64,000 bases of DNA from Achromobacter sp. ASV32 (GCF_016428805.1 NZ_JAELTJ010000016.1:1-64000), one strand, 5' to 3'. Numbered from the stretch's first letter, positions 33,392 through 42,956 are shown. Made by a program: numbers and translations. The notes: generated by a model from the sequence alone, not told the origin.

Positions 33392-35362
33392 ATGTCCATT
33401 CCAGCCAAGGGTGGCGCGGACCGCTATCAAGCCTCCACGCTGACGCATTTTCGAAACCGCTTGCGGGAGTTTGTCACGACCATCTGCTGCGGTCTGAGCC
33501 GGTTCAGGGGGCGGGCCGAGCAAGCGCCGCGGCCCAGATTCGGCGTGCGCTACAGAGCCTGCGAGGTCGGCGGCGAACCCCTCGCGGTCGAGGGAGGCTA
33601 CCGGATCCTAAGCGACAAGCGCAAGGGTATCCAACCGGGTTTTATCGCCAAGCGCGACTGGACCGAAGGGGATACCAGAAAGCTGCTGGATCCCGTGCAC
33701 AAGTTTCACCGTGTTGCCACCGACGCTGTCGCCGCGTGGTTGCGGGACGCCTCAGACAGCTTCGACGATGAAACGCTCGCGGAGTTCATCAAGCCTGCCC
33801 TAGCGCTTGGATCAAAGAAATTTCCCGACCTTATGAAGAGTGTGGCGCGCATGTACGAGTCTGTTGCGGACGGCCCCGCTTTCCTGAAAATGATCCGAGA
33901 GCATGCAAGCGCACAGGACGGTTTCAGAGCTGCCTTGGCCAGCAATATCATCCGGGCAGTGGGACAGGCCTGCCAGTCCCAGAAGAACCCCGGCTGTCTC
34001 CCTGGGGCCAAGGCTGCGCTGGACCAGCTTAGCGCGCTGGTCATGATACGTGTCGGAGGGAGCGGCGTAGGAAAATTTGATAAATGGCACTATGTCAAGC
34101 TGGATTACTACGAGTCCGACAAGTTCTTCGGCAAGTACTTTCTTCCCAAGGACAGATCCCTGGGTATCATCCACCGCTGGTTCAGCGCCAGATCCGCCAG
34201 GGAGCATAACAAGGCGGCCGTGCGGGAAGCGCTGGCCAACGCGCTGATGAGCGCGCTCGGCATTAGAAGCCAGAAGCAGAAGATCGTACACGCCGCCTAT
34301 GATGATGGAACGCCCAAGCTCCTGCTGGACAGCACGGACGTGCTCGGTTTCAAGGACTTCGCGGGCCAGCCGGAAAAAGGCGAGCGCTACCTGCGGGACG
34401 GCGTGCTGGTGCGCAATACGCAAAGATCGGAAGACAGGACCCGCGCATTCACAGGTGAGCCCGTCGTCGACCTGACCATGCCGGCCTTGGGGCGCAACAA
34501 GATTCTGCTTCTATTGCTGGCCGACCGCGACGCGATCGGCTTCGACGGCGGCAACAAGGGCTATGTGGGCAATGAGTTCATCGGCATAGATTCGGGTGAG
34601 GCGCTGACGCTCGCGCATCTTGGCCGCCGCGGAGACGTCAATAGTGACTTTTCGTTCAAGCATCCGGGCTGGCTGCCGCACCAACGCTACAAGAACTTCT
34701 CCATGTTCGACCAGAGTACCTTCGCCGAAAAAATGGAAGGCGTAAGGCAGATCGCCCGTGCGAAGGCGGACGGGACGGACACGGCCGTGTTCAACACATA
34801 TGCCGCGCAGTTCGACGCGGATACCCCCGAGACTGATTTCAGTCATGACATCGGGCTGATGAAGCGTCTGTACGAAGGGCGTCGAGAGGGCATCCTGAAG
34901 ACATTCGAGGAACGGCTGGCTGTGGACAAATTTCATTTTGGGTCGATCCATCACGAGGTAATAAACGTGCGCCGCGACGCCAGCCTGAACCTGTTGGATG
35001 GTCTGGAGAAGCTCACTTCCCCCACTATCGCCGTGACGAAAAACGGCATAAAGCTGGCGTACCTGCAGATCGCCGACCCGTCGAAACGCAAGGAATGGCA
35101 TATACATCAGGAAGGAGACTTGCCGTACAACATCGTATTTTCCTATTCGGGCGCGCCAGGCGAGATCCGCAAGGTGCACGCCGGTCTGTGCGAGTTTTGC
35201 CGGGACAAGCGGCCCTTGGCCAATATCTCGCTCTCCCCGGACGGGAAGGAGGTCCGCCTGACTGTGCAGCACGACGCCGTGGTGGAGATGCAGCGGAATT
35301 TTGCACATGAGGAGATCGCCAGGCACAAGCATGGCTCCGGCCGTCCGCCGGTCGTGGCCTGA
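33392..35362 (+). CDS. Putative T3SS effector with kinase-like motif, paired with a chaperone
   Basis: A 656-residue protein of unknown family. The N-terminal ~50 residues are polar with a short hydrophobic stretch, typical of secretion and chaperone-binding regions. Around residues 378-402 it reads ADRDAIGFDGGN and then FIGIDSGEAL, which recalls the catalytic loop and metal-binding Asp of lipid/HipA-like kinases (D378, N388, D400); VGGSGVGK near residue 220 could be a glycine-rich loop. These resemblances are weak. A CesT-like chaperone gene follows 18 bases later, which is the main reason to suspect an effector. Confidence 0.6.
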   Translation: MSIPAKGGADRYQASTLTHFRNRLREFVTTICCGLSRFRGRAEQAPRPRFGVRYRACEVGGEPLAVEGGYRILSDKRKGIQPGFIAKRDWTEGDTRKLLDPVHKFHRVATDAVAAWLRDASDSFDDETLAEFIKPALALGSKKFPDLMKSVARMYESVADGPAFLKMIREHASAQDGFRAALASNIIRAVGQACQSQKNPGCLPGAKAALDQLSALVMIRVGGSGVGKFDKWHYVKLDYYESDKFFGKYFLPKDRSLGIIHRWFSARSAREHNKAAVREALANALMSALGIRSQKQKIVHAAYDDGTPKLLLDSTDVLGFKDFAGQPEKGERYLRDGVLVRNTQRSEDRTRAFTGEPVVDLTMPALGRNKILLLLLADRDAIGFDGGNKGYVGNEFIGIDSGEALTLAHLGRRGDVNSDFSFKHPGWLPHQRYKNFSMFDQSTFAEKMEGVRQIARAKADGTDTAVFNTYAAQFDADTPETDFSHDIGLMKRLYEGRREGILKTFEERLAVDKFHFGSIHHEVINVRRDASLNLLDGLEKLTSPTIAVTKNGIKLAYLQIADPSKRKEWHIHQEGDLPYNIVFSYSGAPGEIRKVHAGLCEFCRDKRPLANISLSPDGKEVRLTVQHDAVVEMQRNFAHEEIARHKHGSGRPPVVA

Positions 35363-35380
35363 CCTGAAAGGAAATCCATC

Positions 35381-35842
35381 ATGAGTCAACTGTCGCCGGC
35401 CAGGCTGCTTGCCGTGGCGAATGCCCTGGGTGTGGACGCAGCCCTGTTTGACGGGAAGGAGGCGACTGTGCTGCGGATAGAGGCAGCCACCTTGATCATT
35501 CAGTTCTTCTCGGACGAGGACGAACAGGTTCTGGTGTTGGCTGCCGAGCTGGGCATCGTCGGGCCAAAAGCGCGGGCCCGGATATATCCGTCGCTGCTCG
35601 CCGCGAATGCTTCCTGGCGTTCGGTCGCCGGCGGCGCGCTCACGCTTGATGAAGCGCGCCACATGGCGATGCTGATACTTCGGCTGGATCTCGCGGCGCT
35701 GGACGATGCCGCGCTGGCGCAAAGACTCTATGCATTCACCCATGCCGCCCTGGAATGGACGGCCTGGCTGGCAGCCGGAGTTCAGGCAATGGCGTTCGAG
35801 CGGGGCCGCGAAATCGACATCGCGCCGGTCGACTTCGCCTGA
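35381..35842 (+). CDS. Class I T3SS chaperone (CesT-like), probable partner of the preceding protein
   Basis: A 153-residue acidic protein (heavily Ala/Leu) with the class I chaperone pattern: N-terminal helix PARLLAVANALGV, strands ATVLRIEAATLIIQFFSD and QVLVLAAELGIV, then a long helical part (residues 85-140). AAAGGA precedes the ATG and the gene starts 18 bases after the putative effector. Class I chaperones are usually encoded beside their effector. No direct sequence proof of the partner. Confidence 0.68.
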   Translation: MSQLSPARLLAVANALGVDAALFDGKEATVLRIEAATLIIQFFSDEDEQVLVLAAELGIVGPKARARIYPSLLAANASWRSVAGGALTLDEARHMAMLILRLDLAALDDAALAQRLYAFTHAALEWTAWLAAGVQAMAFERGREIDIAPVDFA

Positions 35843-36202
35843 TCGCGCGGGCCAGGCGCGCGCACCATCCGGTGCACGGCCGTACAGGCGGCCGTGCGCT
35901 TCCTCCCTTCAAAAGCTCGCGCTGCGGGCTTGTGATCTGTTGATCCGGCGCCGTTCACGGCCGCCACGCATTCACGCAATTTCTGCATGACTTCGGCGTA
36001 TCCGGGACCTGGGGTTCCGGAAGCGGCTGCGGGGCGCGCGATTTTCCGCCGGATGCGTGCTGCCGCCCATGCCATGGACATGGAGGCAGCCGCGCTTGCG
36101 TTGGCGCGAATTACATGGAACCAGAATGCGCTGCGCGGTCCTCAATGCAGGAATCGGCATGCAGCGCCGTTTCCGCTGCGCGAACCTCAATGGAATCTCA
36201 GC
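35843..36202. other. Intergenic region before the autotransporter gene
   Basis: In this 360-base gap I find no convincing gene. The autotransporter frame is open through part of it (from 35987) but that stretch lacks the ESPR start. GGAACC occurs near 36118 without a matching TCAC/TTAC element, so I do not call a BtrS box. A short inverted repeat GCACGGCCGTAC / GCGGCCGTGC lies near 35873-35896. Confidence 0.4.
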
Positions 36203-39200
36203 ATGAACCGCATATACAGGCTTGTCCGTCACAAGGTCTCTGGCGCGTGGGTGGCCGTCTCGGAATTGGCGCGCACGCATTGCCATGGAGGCGCGACCCG
36301 GCGAGGAGGTTGCGATATCGGGCGGCCTGGCGCGCCGCGGCCGCGCGCTCCTTTCGTGCGGCCGCCGTTTGCCATCGCTCTTGGCGTATCCGCGGCGGCG
36401 CTTGCCTTGTTTGCCTCGGAAGAGACTCAGGCGCAGCCGATTACCGTGCAGGGCGGCGTCATCACGCCGTTGTCTGAGCGCACAGAAAACGGGGTTCTGA
36501 TTTGGGATTTTCGCCCGCAGGAGTTGCTGGTTGGGGGGGGCAGCGAAGTCAGCATGCGCATCACTCAAGGCGGGCTCGTGCTTAGCCACGGAGGGCGCTT
36601 GGGATTTATTCAGGAGCCATATGGCACCGTCACCGTGGATGGGGCGGGCGCACAGTGGGATGCGGGCGATGGCGCGCTGTATATCGGCGACGGAGGTACG
36701 GGCAAGCTGGAAATTCTCGGCGCGGGCAAGGTGAGCAGCGGCGAGGGATGGCTCGGAATGAGGCCGGACAGCATCGGGTCGGTGCGGGTAAGCGGATCTG
36801 GGTCAGAATGGTCGACCGGGACCCACAGGATTGTGGTGGGCGATGGTGGATACGGCGAGTTGGAGGTGTCGGATGGCGGCAAGCTCTCGACGGGGTTGAT
36901 CCAGGTCGGAGGGCAATCAGGAGTCGGTGCCGGACAGTTGATTATCAAAGACGGTGGAATGGTCGAGGCGACGCAGATTGCCAACGGCGGCAGCGGCTCT
37001 ATTGAGCTTGATGACGCCCTTCTGCGGGTGAATGGCAAACAGGGGGACTTCCTGTCCGGCTTCAATAATACCGCGCCAATCACGCTCCGGAGCGGGGGCG
37101 TGAGTGTCGATACCCAAGAGTTTTCCGTTACCAGCGCGGCGAGTTTCAACGGCGAGGGCGGGCTGCGCAAGACGGGTTCCGGCACGTTGACGCTTACCGG
37201 TCAGAGCTACTATTCGGGCCCCACGGAGGTATCGGGCGGCTCGCTGTGGATAAGCGGGAAGCTCACGAGCGGGGCCGGCATCGTAGGCGCTGCCGGATCT
37301 GCCAGCACGGTGTTTGTGAGCGGAGAGGGCGCGGTATGGAATATGAACGCTGAGCTTTCGAAGAACGATCACGTGACGCCGGCTCCGCGAGGCGCTCAGA
37401 TGTTTCGCGTGATTTCTCGTCTGTACCTTGGAGGGGCCGGAAGGGGAGAACTGCAGGTTTTCGACGGTGGCAGGGTCATTACCGATGAGATATGGATCGG
37501 CGGCAGTCCCAAGGATGACCCGACCGGGCGTACGGGAATCCTGGATCTCGGGCCTGGCGGCCTGGTCGAGACAGGCCAGATCCTGCGGATTCGGAATGGC
37601 TATGGATCCGTCGACATTGACGGCGGCACGCTTGCCCTGACGAACGATCAAGCCCGGCTGTTCTCCGGCTTTCAGCCGGGGCAAATCGTGCTTGGTGTCA
37701 AGGGCGGAACTATCGACACGCGAGGATTCAACGTCACGACCGCCGGCTCTCTGAGTGGGCCGGGTGGATTGACGAAGAGCGGCCTGGGGCGATTGACGTT
37801 GAATGTCCCGAATTCCTATTCGGGCGCCACCACGGTCAATGGCGGGACGCTCAAGGCGGGCGTGCCGGGCGCTTTCGTCGCGAACACGGATTTTCGCGTT
37901 AATGGCGGCATGCTGGATCTCAACAATTTCGATCTGGTCATGAGGTCTCTCGCGGGAACAGGTGGGAAGATAGACCTGGGAACCGCCAACTTGACGATTG
38001 AGCAGGCCACCGAGTCGATGTACGACGGTGGCATCGCCGGCGCGGGCAGTCTGACCAAATCGGGCGCCGGCACGCTGGCGCTGACCGGCAAGACGGACTA
38101 TGCCGGGCCCACCCTCGTCTCGGACGGGACGCTGCGCTTCACCGAGGGAAGCAACGGCGGCGCCGCCGCGATGGCCAATGATGTCCGCGTGGCGGCGAAC
38201 GCCAAGCTGGCCGTCAGCCCCGCCGCGACCCTGACCCTGGCCAAGAGCCTGGTCCTGGACTCTGGCGCCAGGCTCGCGCTGGGCGTTGGCGCCAGCAGCC
38301 CCGCCTTGCAAGCGGCCCAGGTCAAGCTCGGCGATGGCGTGTCGCTCGATATTTCGGGCATCGCGGGCCAGGGCCATGTCAACGAGGTGCTGATCCAGAC
38401 GACCCGCGGTATCGACGGGGACTTCGGCGCGGTGACGGTGGGCGGCTATCGCGGCAGCGTGGATTACCTGACGGTCAACACCCGCAAGTCCGATGACCAG
38501 CTGCAGTACCTGGCGGCCTACGGCCTGAGTTGGACCGCGCGCAACAACCTGAGCCACGGCACGTTCACGTTGGCGCAAGCCGACAACGCCTTCACCGTCG
38601 GCGCGGCGCTGGGCGACCAGACCCCCGCCGCCGGCAGCGCCTGGGATGGCCGGACCCTGACCAAGGCCGGGCCCGGCACCTTGATCCTGTCAGGCGAGAA
38701 CACCTATAGCGGCGGAACCCGGATCGTGGCGGGGACCTTGCAGATCGGCGATGGCGGCAGCGCCGGATCGGTCGCGGGGGACGTCGTCAATAACGGCGTC
38801 CTGGCGTTCAATCGCGCCGATGCCGTGACGTTCGCGGGAAATATCTCCGGCGCCGGCGCGCTGCGGCAGATCGGCGCGGGCACCGTCGTGCTGACGGGAG
38901 ACAACAGCTATGCCGGCGGCACGGAACTGCGCGCTGGCACGCTGCAGGTGGCGCGCAACGCGAGCCTGGGGGCGGAAGGGCGCGGACTGGACTTCGCAGG
39001 CGGCGCGCTGTCCACCACCGCCAGTTTCGATATGTGGCGGCCTGTGAAAATGTCCGGTCCCGGCCGTCTGGATGTGGCGGGCGGCACGCAACTCGGGCTG
39101 CGCGGCAATCTGTCCGGGCAGGGCGACCTTGTCAAGAGCGGCGGCGGCGGGCTGGCGCTCTACGCGGATAACAGCGCGTACACGGGCCGCATGACGCTGG

Positions 39201-40804
39201 CGGGCGGCAGCCTGCTGCTGGGCGACGGGGCGCGCCTGGGCGGCAGCTTGCTGGCGAAGTCAGGCACGTTGCTGAGCGGCGGCGGCCAGTTGGGCGGAAC
39301 GACCATCGAGGCCGGCGCGACGCACGCGCCCGGCAACCCGGTCGGGGCGCAGGCCATTGCAGGCGACTACGTCAACCGCGGCACGTTGCGCGTCGCGGCG
39401 ACACCCGCCACGAACAGCCGCCTGGAGGTTTCGGGCCGCGTGGACATCGCCGGCGGCACGCTCGATCTGAACCTGTCGCCCAATGATGGCGCCGCCTGGC
39501 TGCCGCGCAACGGCCCGTACACGCTGATCGCCAAACAGGGGCCGGGCGCGGTGGAGGGGACCTTTGCAAGCGTGCGCAATCCGCTGCTGTTTCTGGATGC
39601 TTCGGTCGACACCGCCGGCGGCGACGGCAATGATGTGATGCTGACGCTGGCGCGCAATGACCGCAGTCTTCCCAGTCAGGCTGGTACGGGCAATCAGGCG
39701 GCGGTGGCGGCCGCCATCGATGCCTTGCCGCAAAGCCATGAGGTCTGGCGCGCGCTCATGCTCAGCAATGATCCGGATGGCGTGCGTTTTGCGCTGGGGC
39801 AGCTTTCGGGCGACCTGCATGCGGGCATCTTGTCGACGCTGTCTGGAACAGGCCCGGTGGCGGCTGCGCAGAATGGTCTGGCGGCGCTGCGCGGCAACTT
39901 GTCCGAGCCGGCGGCCGCGGGCGCTCTCACGGCCTCTGCCGGCGCGACGCCGGCCGCCTTGCCGCGTACGAGCGGCGTGCCGATGTGGGTGCAGCTCAGC
40001 GGCGATTGGCGGCGGCTCGCCGGCGATGGCAATGCGCCGGATTTCCGCCAGAACAGCACGGTGCTGTCGCTGGGCGGGGATGTCGGCGTGGGCGGCGGCT
40101 GGCGGCTGGGGGGAGCCTTCGGCTACACGGATTCGCGGCTCAGCGAGAACGAGCGGGACGCCAGCGCCAAGATCGGCAGCTACAGCGCCGCGCTGTACGC
40201 GGGCAAGGGCTATGCCTGGGGAGCGGGCATGTTCAATGTCACCGCTGGCGGCGCCTATACCTGGCACGACATCGACACGCGGCGTCAGGTCAGCTACGGC
40301 AGCCTGAACCAGAAGCTGACCGCGGCGTATCGCGCCAGTTCGACCCAGCTGTTCGCCGAGGTGGGCTATGCGTGGAAGTCCGGCGACGCCGTCACCCTCG
40401 AGCCATTCGTGGGCCTGGCGCGCAACGATTTGCGGGTGCGCGGTTTCAATGAGTCGGGCGGATCGGCGGCGCTGTCGGGCGCTGCCCGTCAGCAGGGCAT
40501 TACCGCCAGCCTGGCCGGCTTGCGGGGCCAGTGGCAGCCCGCAAGCCGGCCCATTGCCTTGCGCGCAATGGCGGGCTGGCGGCATGCCTACGGCAATCCC
40601 AACCCCGCGGCCACGCTGGCCTTCGACCAGGGGCCGGCCTTCAGCGTGGCTGGCCCGCCGATCGCGCGCAACGCCGCGCGCCTGGAGCTGGGGGCGGACT
40701 TGTTGAGCATACGCAACGTGACGGCAGGCCTGAGCTACGCGGGTGAGTTCGGAGGCGGAAACCGGCAGAGCACGGGTTCGCTCCAGGTGCGCTGGCGGTT
40801 CTAG
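36203..40804 (+). CDS. Large autotransporter (type Va secretion) with beta-strand repeats
   Basis: A 1533-residue autotransporter. The start at 36203 gives the extended signal region MNRIYRLVRHKVSGAWVAV, typical of large autotransporters; a hydrophobic segment follows (about residues 50-70). The passenger has many glycine-rich strands, including autotransporter-associated repeats of type GGLxKSGxGxLTLxGxNxYSGxTxVxxGTL (about residues 325, 530, 620, 830, 890, 980). The C-terminal ~270 residues form the beta-barrel and end in LQVRWRF. Likely a surface adhesin or similar factor of the BatB/Vag8 kind. It interrupts the T3SS accessory genes. Confidence 0.93.
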   Translation: MNRIYRLVRHKVSGAWVAVSELARTHCHGGATRRGGCDIGRPGAPRPRAPFVRPPFAIALGVSAAALALFASEETQAQPITVQGGVITPLSERTENGVLIWDFRPQELLVGGGSEVSMRITQGGLVLSHGGRLGFIQEPYGTVTVDGAGAQWDAGDGALYIGDGGTGKLEILGAGKVSSGEGWLGMRPDSIGSVRVSGSGSEWSTGTHRIVVGDGGYGELEVSDGGKLSTGLIQVGGQSGVGAGQLIIKDGGMVEATQIANGGSGSIELDDALLRVNGKQGDFLSGFNNTAPITLRSGGVSVDTQEFSVTSAASFNGEGGLRKTGSGTLTLTGQSYYSGPTEVSGGSLWISGKLTSGAGIVGAAGSASTVFVSGEGAVWNMNAELSKNDHVTPAPRGAQMFRVISRLYLGGAGRGELQVFDGGRVITDEIWIGGSPKDDPTGRTGILDLGPGGLVETGQILRIRNGYGSVDIDGGTLALTNDQARLFSGFQPGQIVLGVKGGTIDTRGFNVTTAGSLSGPGGLTKSGLGRLTLNVPNSYSGATTVNGGTLKAGVPGAFVANTDFRVNGGMLDLNNFDLVMRSLAGTGGKIDLGTANLTIEQATESMYDGGIAGAGSLTKSGAGTLALTGKTDYAGPTLVSDGTLRFTEGSNGGAAAMANDVRVAANAKLAVSPAATLTLAKSLVLDSGARLALGVGASSPALQAAQVKLGDGVSLDISGIAGQGHVNEVLIQTTRGIDGDFGAVTVGGYRGSVDYLTVNTRKSDDQLQYLAAYGLSWTARNNLSHGTFTLAQADNAFTVGAALGDQTPAAGSAWDGRTLTKAGPGTLILSGENTYSGGTRIVAGTLQIGDGGSAGSVAGDVVNNGVLAFNRADAVTFAGNISGAGALRQIGAGTVVLTGDNSYAGGTELRAGTLQVARNASLGAEGRGLDFAGGALSTTASFDMWRPVKMSGPGRLDVAGGTQLGLRGNLSGQGDLVKSGGGGLALYADNSAYTGRMTLAGGSLLLGDGARLGGSLLAKSGTLLSGGGQLGGTTIEAGATHAPGNPVGAQAIAGDYVNRGTLRVAATPATNSRLEVSGRVDIAGGTLDLNLSPNDGAAWLPRNGPYTLIAKQGPGAVEGTFASVRNPLLFLDASVDTAGGDGNDVMLTLARNDRSLPSQAGTGNQAAVAAAIDALPQSHEVWRALMLSNDPDGVRFALGQLSGDLHAGILSTLSGTGPVAAAQNGLAALRGNLSEPAAAGALTASAGATPAALPRTSGVPMWVQLSGDWRRLAGDGNAPDFRQNSTVLSLGGDVGVGGGWRLGGAFGYTDSRLSENERDASAKIGSYSAALYAGKGYAWGAGMFNVTAGGAYTWHDIDTRRQVSYGSLNQKLTAAYRASSTQLFAEVGYAWKSGDAVTLEPFVGLARNDLRVRGFNESGGSAALSGAARQQGITASLAGLRGQWQPASRPIALRAMAGWRHAYGNPNPAATLAFDQGPAFSVAGPPIARNAARLELGADLLSIRNVTAGLSYAGEFGGGNRQSTGSLQVRWRF

Positions 40805-40961
40805 CGCTGGCGTGCAACGGCCGGCGCCGCATCCGGAGTCTGCGTGGCCTGCGCAATGGCCGGGAACGGATGCGGCACCGGATCGGCGGCGAGGGGGGAA
40901 ACGTCTGAACGCGGCCGCCCGGCGGCCGGGCTTATATGGATCTTTACGTTCGAGGGAAAAA

Positions 40962-41429
40962 ATGAGTCAGAGAGATTACTCCGAAGTCATCGCTGGATAT
41001 TGCGAGCTGGTAGGCGCCGAGGGGGCGGCGGAAATCCTGCAGACGGGCAACCTCACGGTCAATGACATTCCTGTCAGCCTGGTCTATGAAAGCAACATGG
41101 ACCGCGAGGATATTCTGATTTGCTGCGAACTCGGTTTGCTCCGAACAGATGATCCGGAAAAGGAAATCCGTACCCTGATGCAAAGCAATCTCGTGCTCTA
41201 TGGCGGATCGATCGGAGGATGCCTTGCGCTGAAACCCCACTCCGACGTGGTGGCGCTGCTCGGCTACATGAAGCTGGCCGATGCCACGCCCGAACGTCTG
41301 CATATGCAGTTGAGCATCATGGCGGAAGTGGCGTCGATGTGGCGGCAGGGCGACCCCGCGTTGTTCAGCCCGGTGGCCCAGATTCTGGAACCCGGCGGCC
41401 AGGGGACTGATTTCCAGCCGGGGCTGTAG
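40962..41429 (+). CDS. Class I T3SS chaperone (CesT-like), upstream of a membrane effector candidate
   Basis: A 155-residue acidic protein with chaperone-like order: helix YSEVIAGYCELVGAEG, strands TVNDIPVSLVYES, DILICCELGLLR and NLVLYGGSIGGCLALKP, then helices. The pattern matches Tir/CesT and SycE-type chaperones. GAGGG precedes the ATG. Its stop is 22 bases before the gene at 41452, so that protein is the likely client. I see no BtrS box directly upstream. Confidence 0.72.
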   Translation: MSQRDYSEVIAGYCELVGAEGAAEILQTGNLTVNDIPVSLVYESNMDREDILICCELGLLRTDDPEKEIRTLMQSNLVLYGGSIGGCLALKPHSDVVALLGYMKLADATPERLHMQLSIMAEVASMWRQGDPALFSPVAQILEPGGQGTDFQPGL

Positions 41430-41451
41430 CCATCGCGATAGGAGAACGAAC

Positions 41452-42741
41452 ATGTTCGATATCAAATCGTGTATTCCTTGGCGGGGGTGGACCAGGACGA
41501 ATCACTCGCCTGTCTTGGACGATGCAGGCCAGTGGACAACCAACGCCACGAAGGTCGTGGTCAAAAACATGGCCGTGGCGGCTACTGGTGGCCTTATCTA
41601 CGGAGCAGTCAGGCACGGTGTGGACATAGCGATGGCATCGGTGTCGAAGGTAGACACAATCGATGACTTCACCTACGGGGTTATGGCGACGATCCACGCT
41701 GGAACGCTGGCAGTCGGTTGGTTCGCGGGTGTCAACTTCTTAAAGAAGTATGGGGCGATTAAAAAGGATGGGGGTTATCTCACCTTGCCGGCGGTCGCGG
41801 CAGGGCTCTTCGGTTCGGCGCTCTATGTGGGACTGAGCGCAGGCACTTTCTATGCAGCCCACCAGCTGTTTTCGCATTCCGACGACGGCCTCCCGCCAGG
41901 GAATCTCATGTCTGAACTGCCCGGGCCGTTGGTTGGGAATCTGGTGGCGTCAATTTGTTCGAAGGCCTGGCAGGGTTTATTTGAACCGGTCGGTCCCAGG
42001 CTTGCCGCTAAGAGTACGGACGAGCAACCGAATCAGGGACAGGTGCTCGCTGCGGCTGAATCCACGGGTAAGCCGTATCCTGCTGACTCTAACGCCAATA
42101 AGGGATGGAATGAACCTATCAAATTCTTCAGATGCCTATTTGACAGTGCTCCACGAGCATCCCTGCTGGGCATACCCGGACTGACCCATGGCTGGCAGGT
42201 GATAGGCACTCACGCCGGAGTGGGGGCGGCCGCTGGGGTGATAGACGGCGCGATCGACATCTCCTTGAGGTCGCGGACGGACCCGGAATACACCGACGTC
42301 AAGAAGAAATACGTTTGCGACTTCAAGGCTTGGTGTGAAAAGAACACGTGGTATCAATTTGCCGCAGGACTTGCCGGGGCGCTTTCCCAGGCTGCAATCG
42401 GGCCGACACTGGCGAGTATCACGCCTCCGAGCGTGCGTCCGTTGATGTACGCCATTGCAAATTGCTCGACGAATTTCTTTTTCGTGGAGCGGTTCAAGGA
42501 TGAGATGAAGCGGCCCCCGCAATCCGCCAATGATTCTGAGATTAACCTTAGGCCTGTTCGGCGGAGCGGCCCCAGCGCCCCCGCAAGTCCTCAGAATAGC
42601 GGTGGACGTTCTCCCGATGACCATGATGGTTCTAATTTGCCCATTCCTATTGAGAGGAGCGGCCCCTTCCCCCCCGAAAGTCCTCAGAATAGCGGTGGAA
42701 GTTCTCCCGGTTCCATTGAGCCTGCTACGTCTACTGAATAG
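41452..42741 (+). CDS. Putative secreted membrane protein with C-terminal Ser/Pro repeats
   Basis: A 429-residue unknown protein. No signal peptide; hydrophobic Gly/Ala-rich segments occur near residues 38-55, 75-98, 110-135 and 240-262, and again near 300-325, suggesting insertion into a host membrane after type III delivery. The tail (residues 370-429) has two copies of a 31-residue unit starting RSGP and containing SPQNSGG. The base composition is less GC-rich than the bsc genes. A CesT-like gene stands immediately upstream. Effector role is inferred from this pairing. Confidence 0.62.
   Translation: MFDIKSCIPWRGWTRTNHSPVLDDAGQWTTNATKVVVKNMAVAATGGLIYGAVRHGVDIAMASVSKVDTIDDFTYGVMATIHAGTLAVGWFAGVNFLKKYGAIKKDGGYLTLPAVAAGLFGSALYVGLSAGTFYAAHQLFSHSDDGLPPGNLMSELPGPLVGNLVASICSKAWQGLFEPVGPRLAAKSTDEQPNQGQVLAAAESTGKPYPADSNANKGWNEPIKFFRCLFDSAPRASLLGIPGLTHGWQVIGTHAGVGAAAGVIDGAIDISLRSRTDPEYTDVKKKYVCDFKAWCEKNTWYQFAAGLAGALSQAAIGPTLASITPPSVRPLMYAIANCSTNFFFVERFKDEMKRPPQSANDSEINLRPVRRSGPSAPASPQNSGGRSPDDHDGSNLPIPIERSGPFPPESPQNSGGSSPGSIEPATSTE
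42562..42741 (+). repeat. Two direct 93-base coding repeats
   Basis: Units start at 42562 and 42655. Both encode RSGP, a Pro-rich piece, SPQNSGG and SPG/SPD; the nucleotide blocks AGTCCTCAGAATAGCGGTGG are identical in both. The second unit is slightly truncated at the end of the gene. Such Pro/Ser tails can vary in copy number between strains. Confidence 0.75.
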
Positions 42742-42903
42742 GAAAAATGAAACGCCGAGCTAGGGCGTGGATCGTGAGGACGAGCCGTGGTCGATCCAAG
42801 CGGCGCTGTTCTTCGTCTCGGTGCCTCCGCGCGGGCCAGTGGCCATCCTGGCCGCCAGCTGCCTGCGCGACCCGGCCAATCTCCGGCAAGTAAGGCGCAC
42901 ACC

Positions 42904-42931
42904 GGAACCACAAGCCCGTGCTCGTTACCAA
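42904..42931 (+). promoter_or_regulatory. Candidate BtrS (HrpL-like ECF) promoter for the chaperone/effector pair
   Basis: GGAACC (42904-42909), 15 bases, TTACCAA (42925-42931), ending 25 bases before the ATG at 42957. It agrees with the other three boxes in the GGAAC core and the TxAC/CAC core at the right spacing. Confidence 0.5.
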
Positions 42932-42956
42932 GTCTTGCCAACAATGAAGAGGGCCT

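Noticed and set aside
36118..36146. GGAACC before the autotransporter as a BtrS box
   Set aside because: No (T/C)(C/T)AC element at 15 or 16 bases.
36610..39091. Several long antisense open frames across the autotransporter
   Set aside because: Produced by the repetitive Gly/Thr-rich coding sequence; no start signals or recognisable domains.
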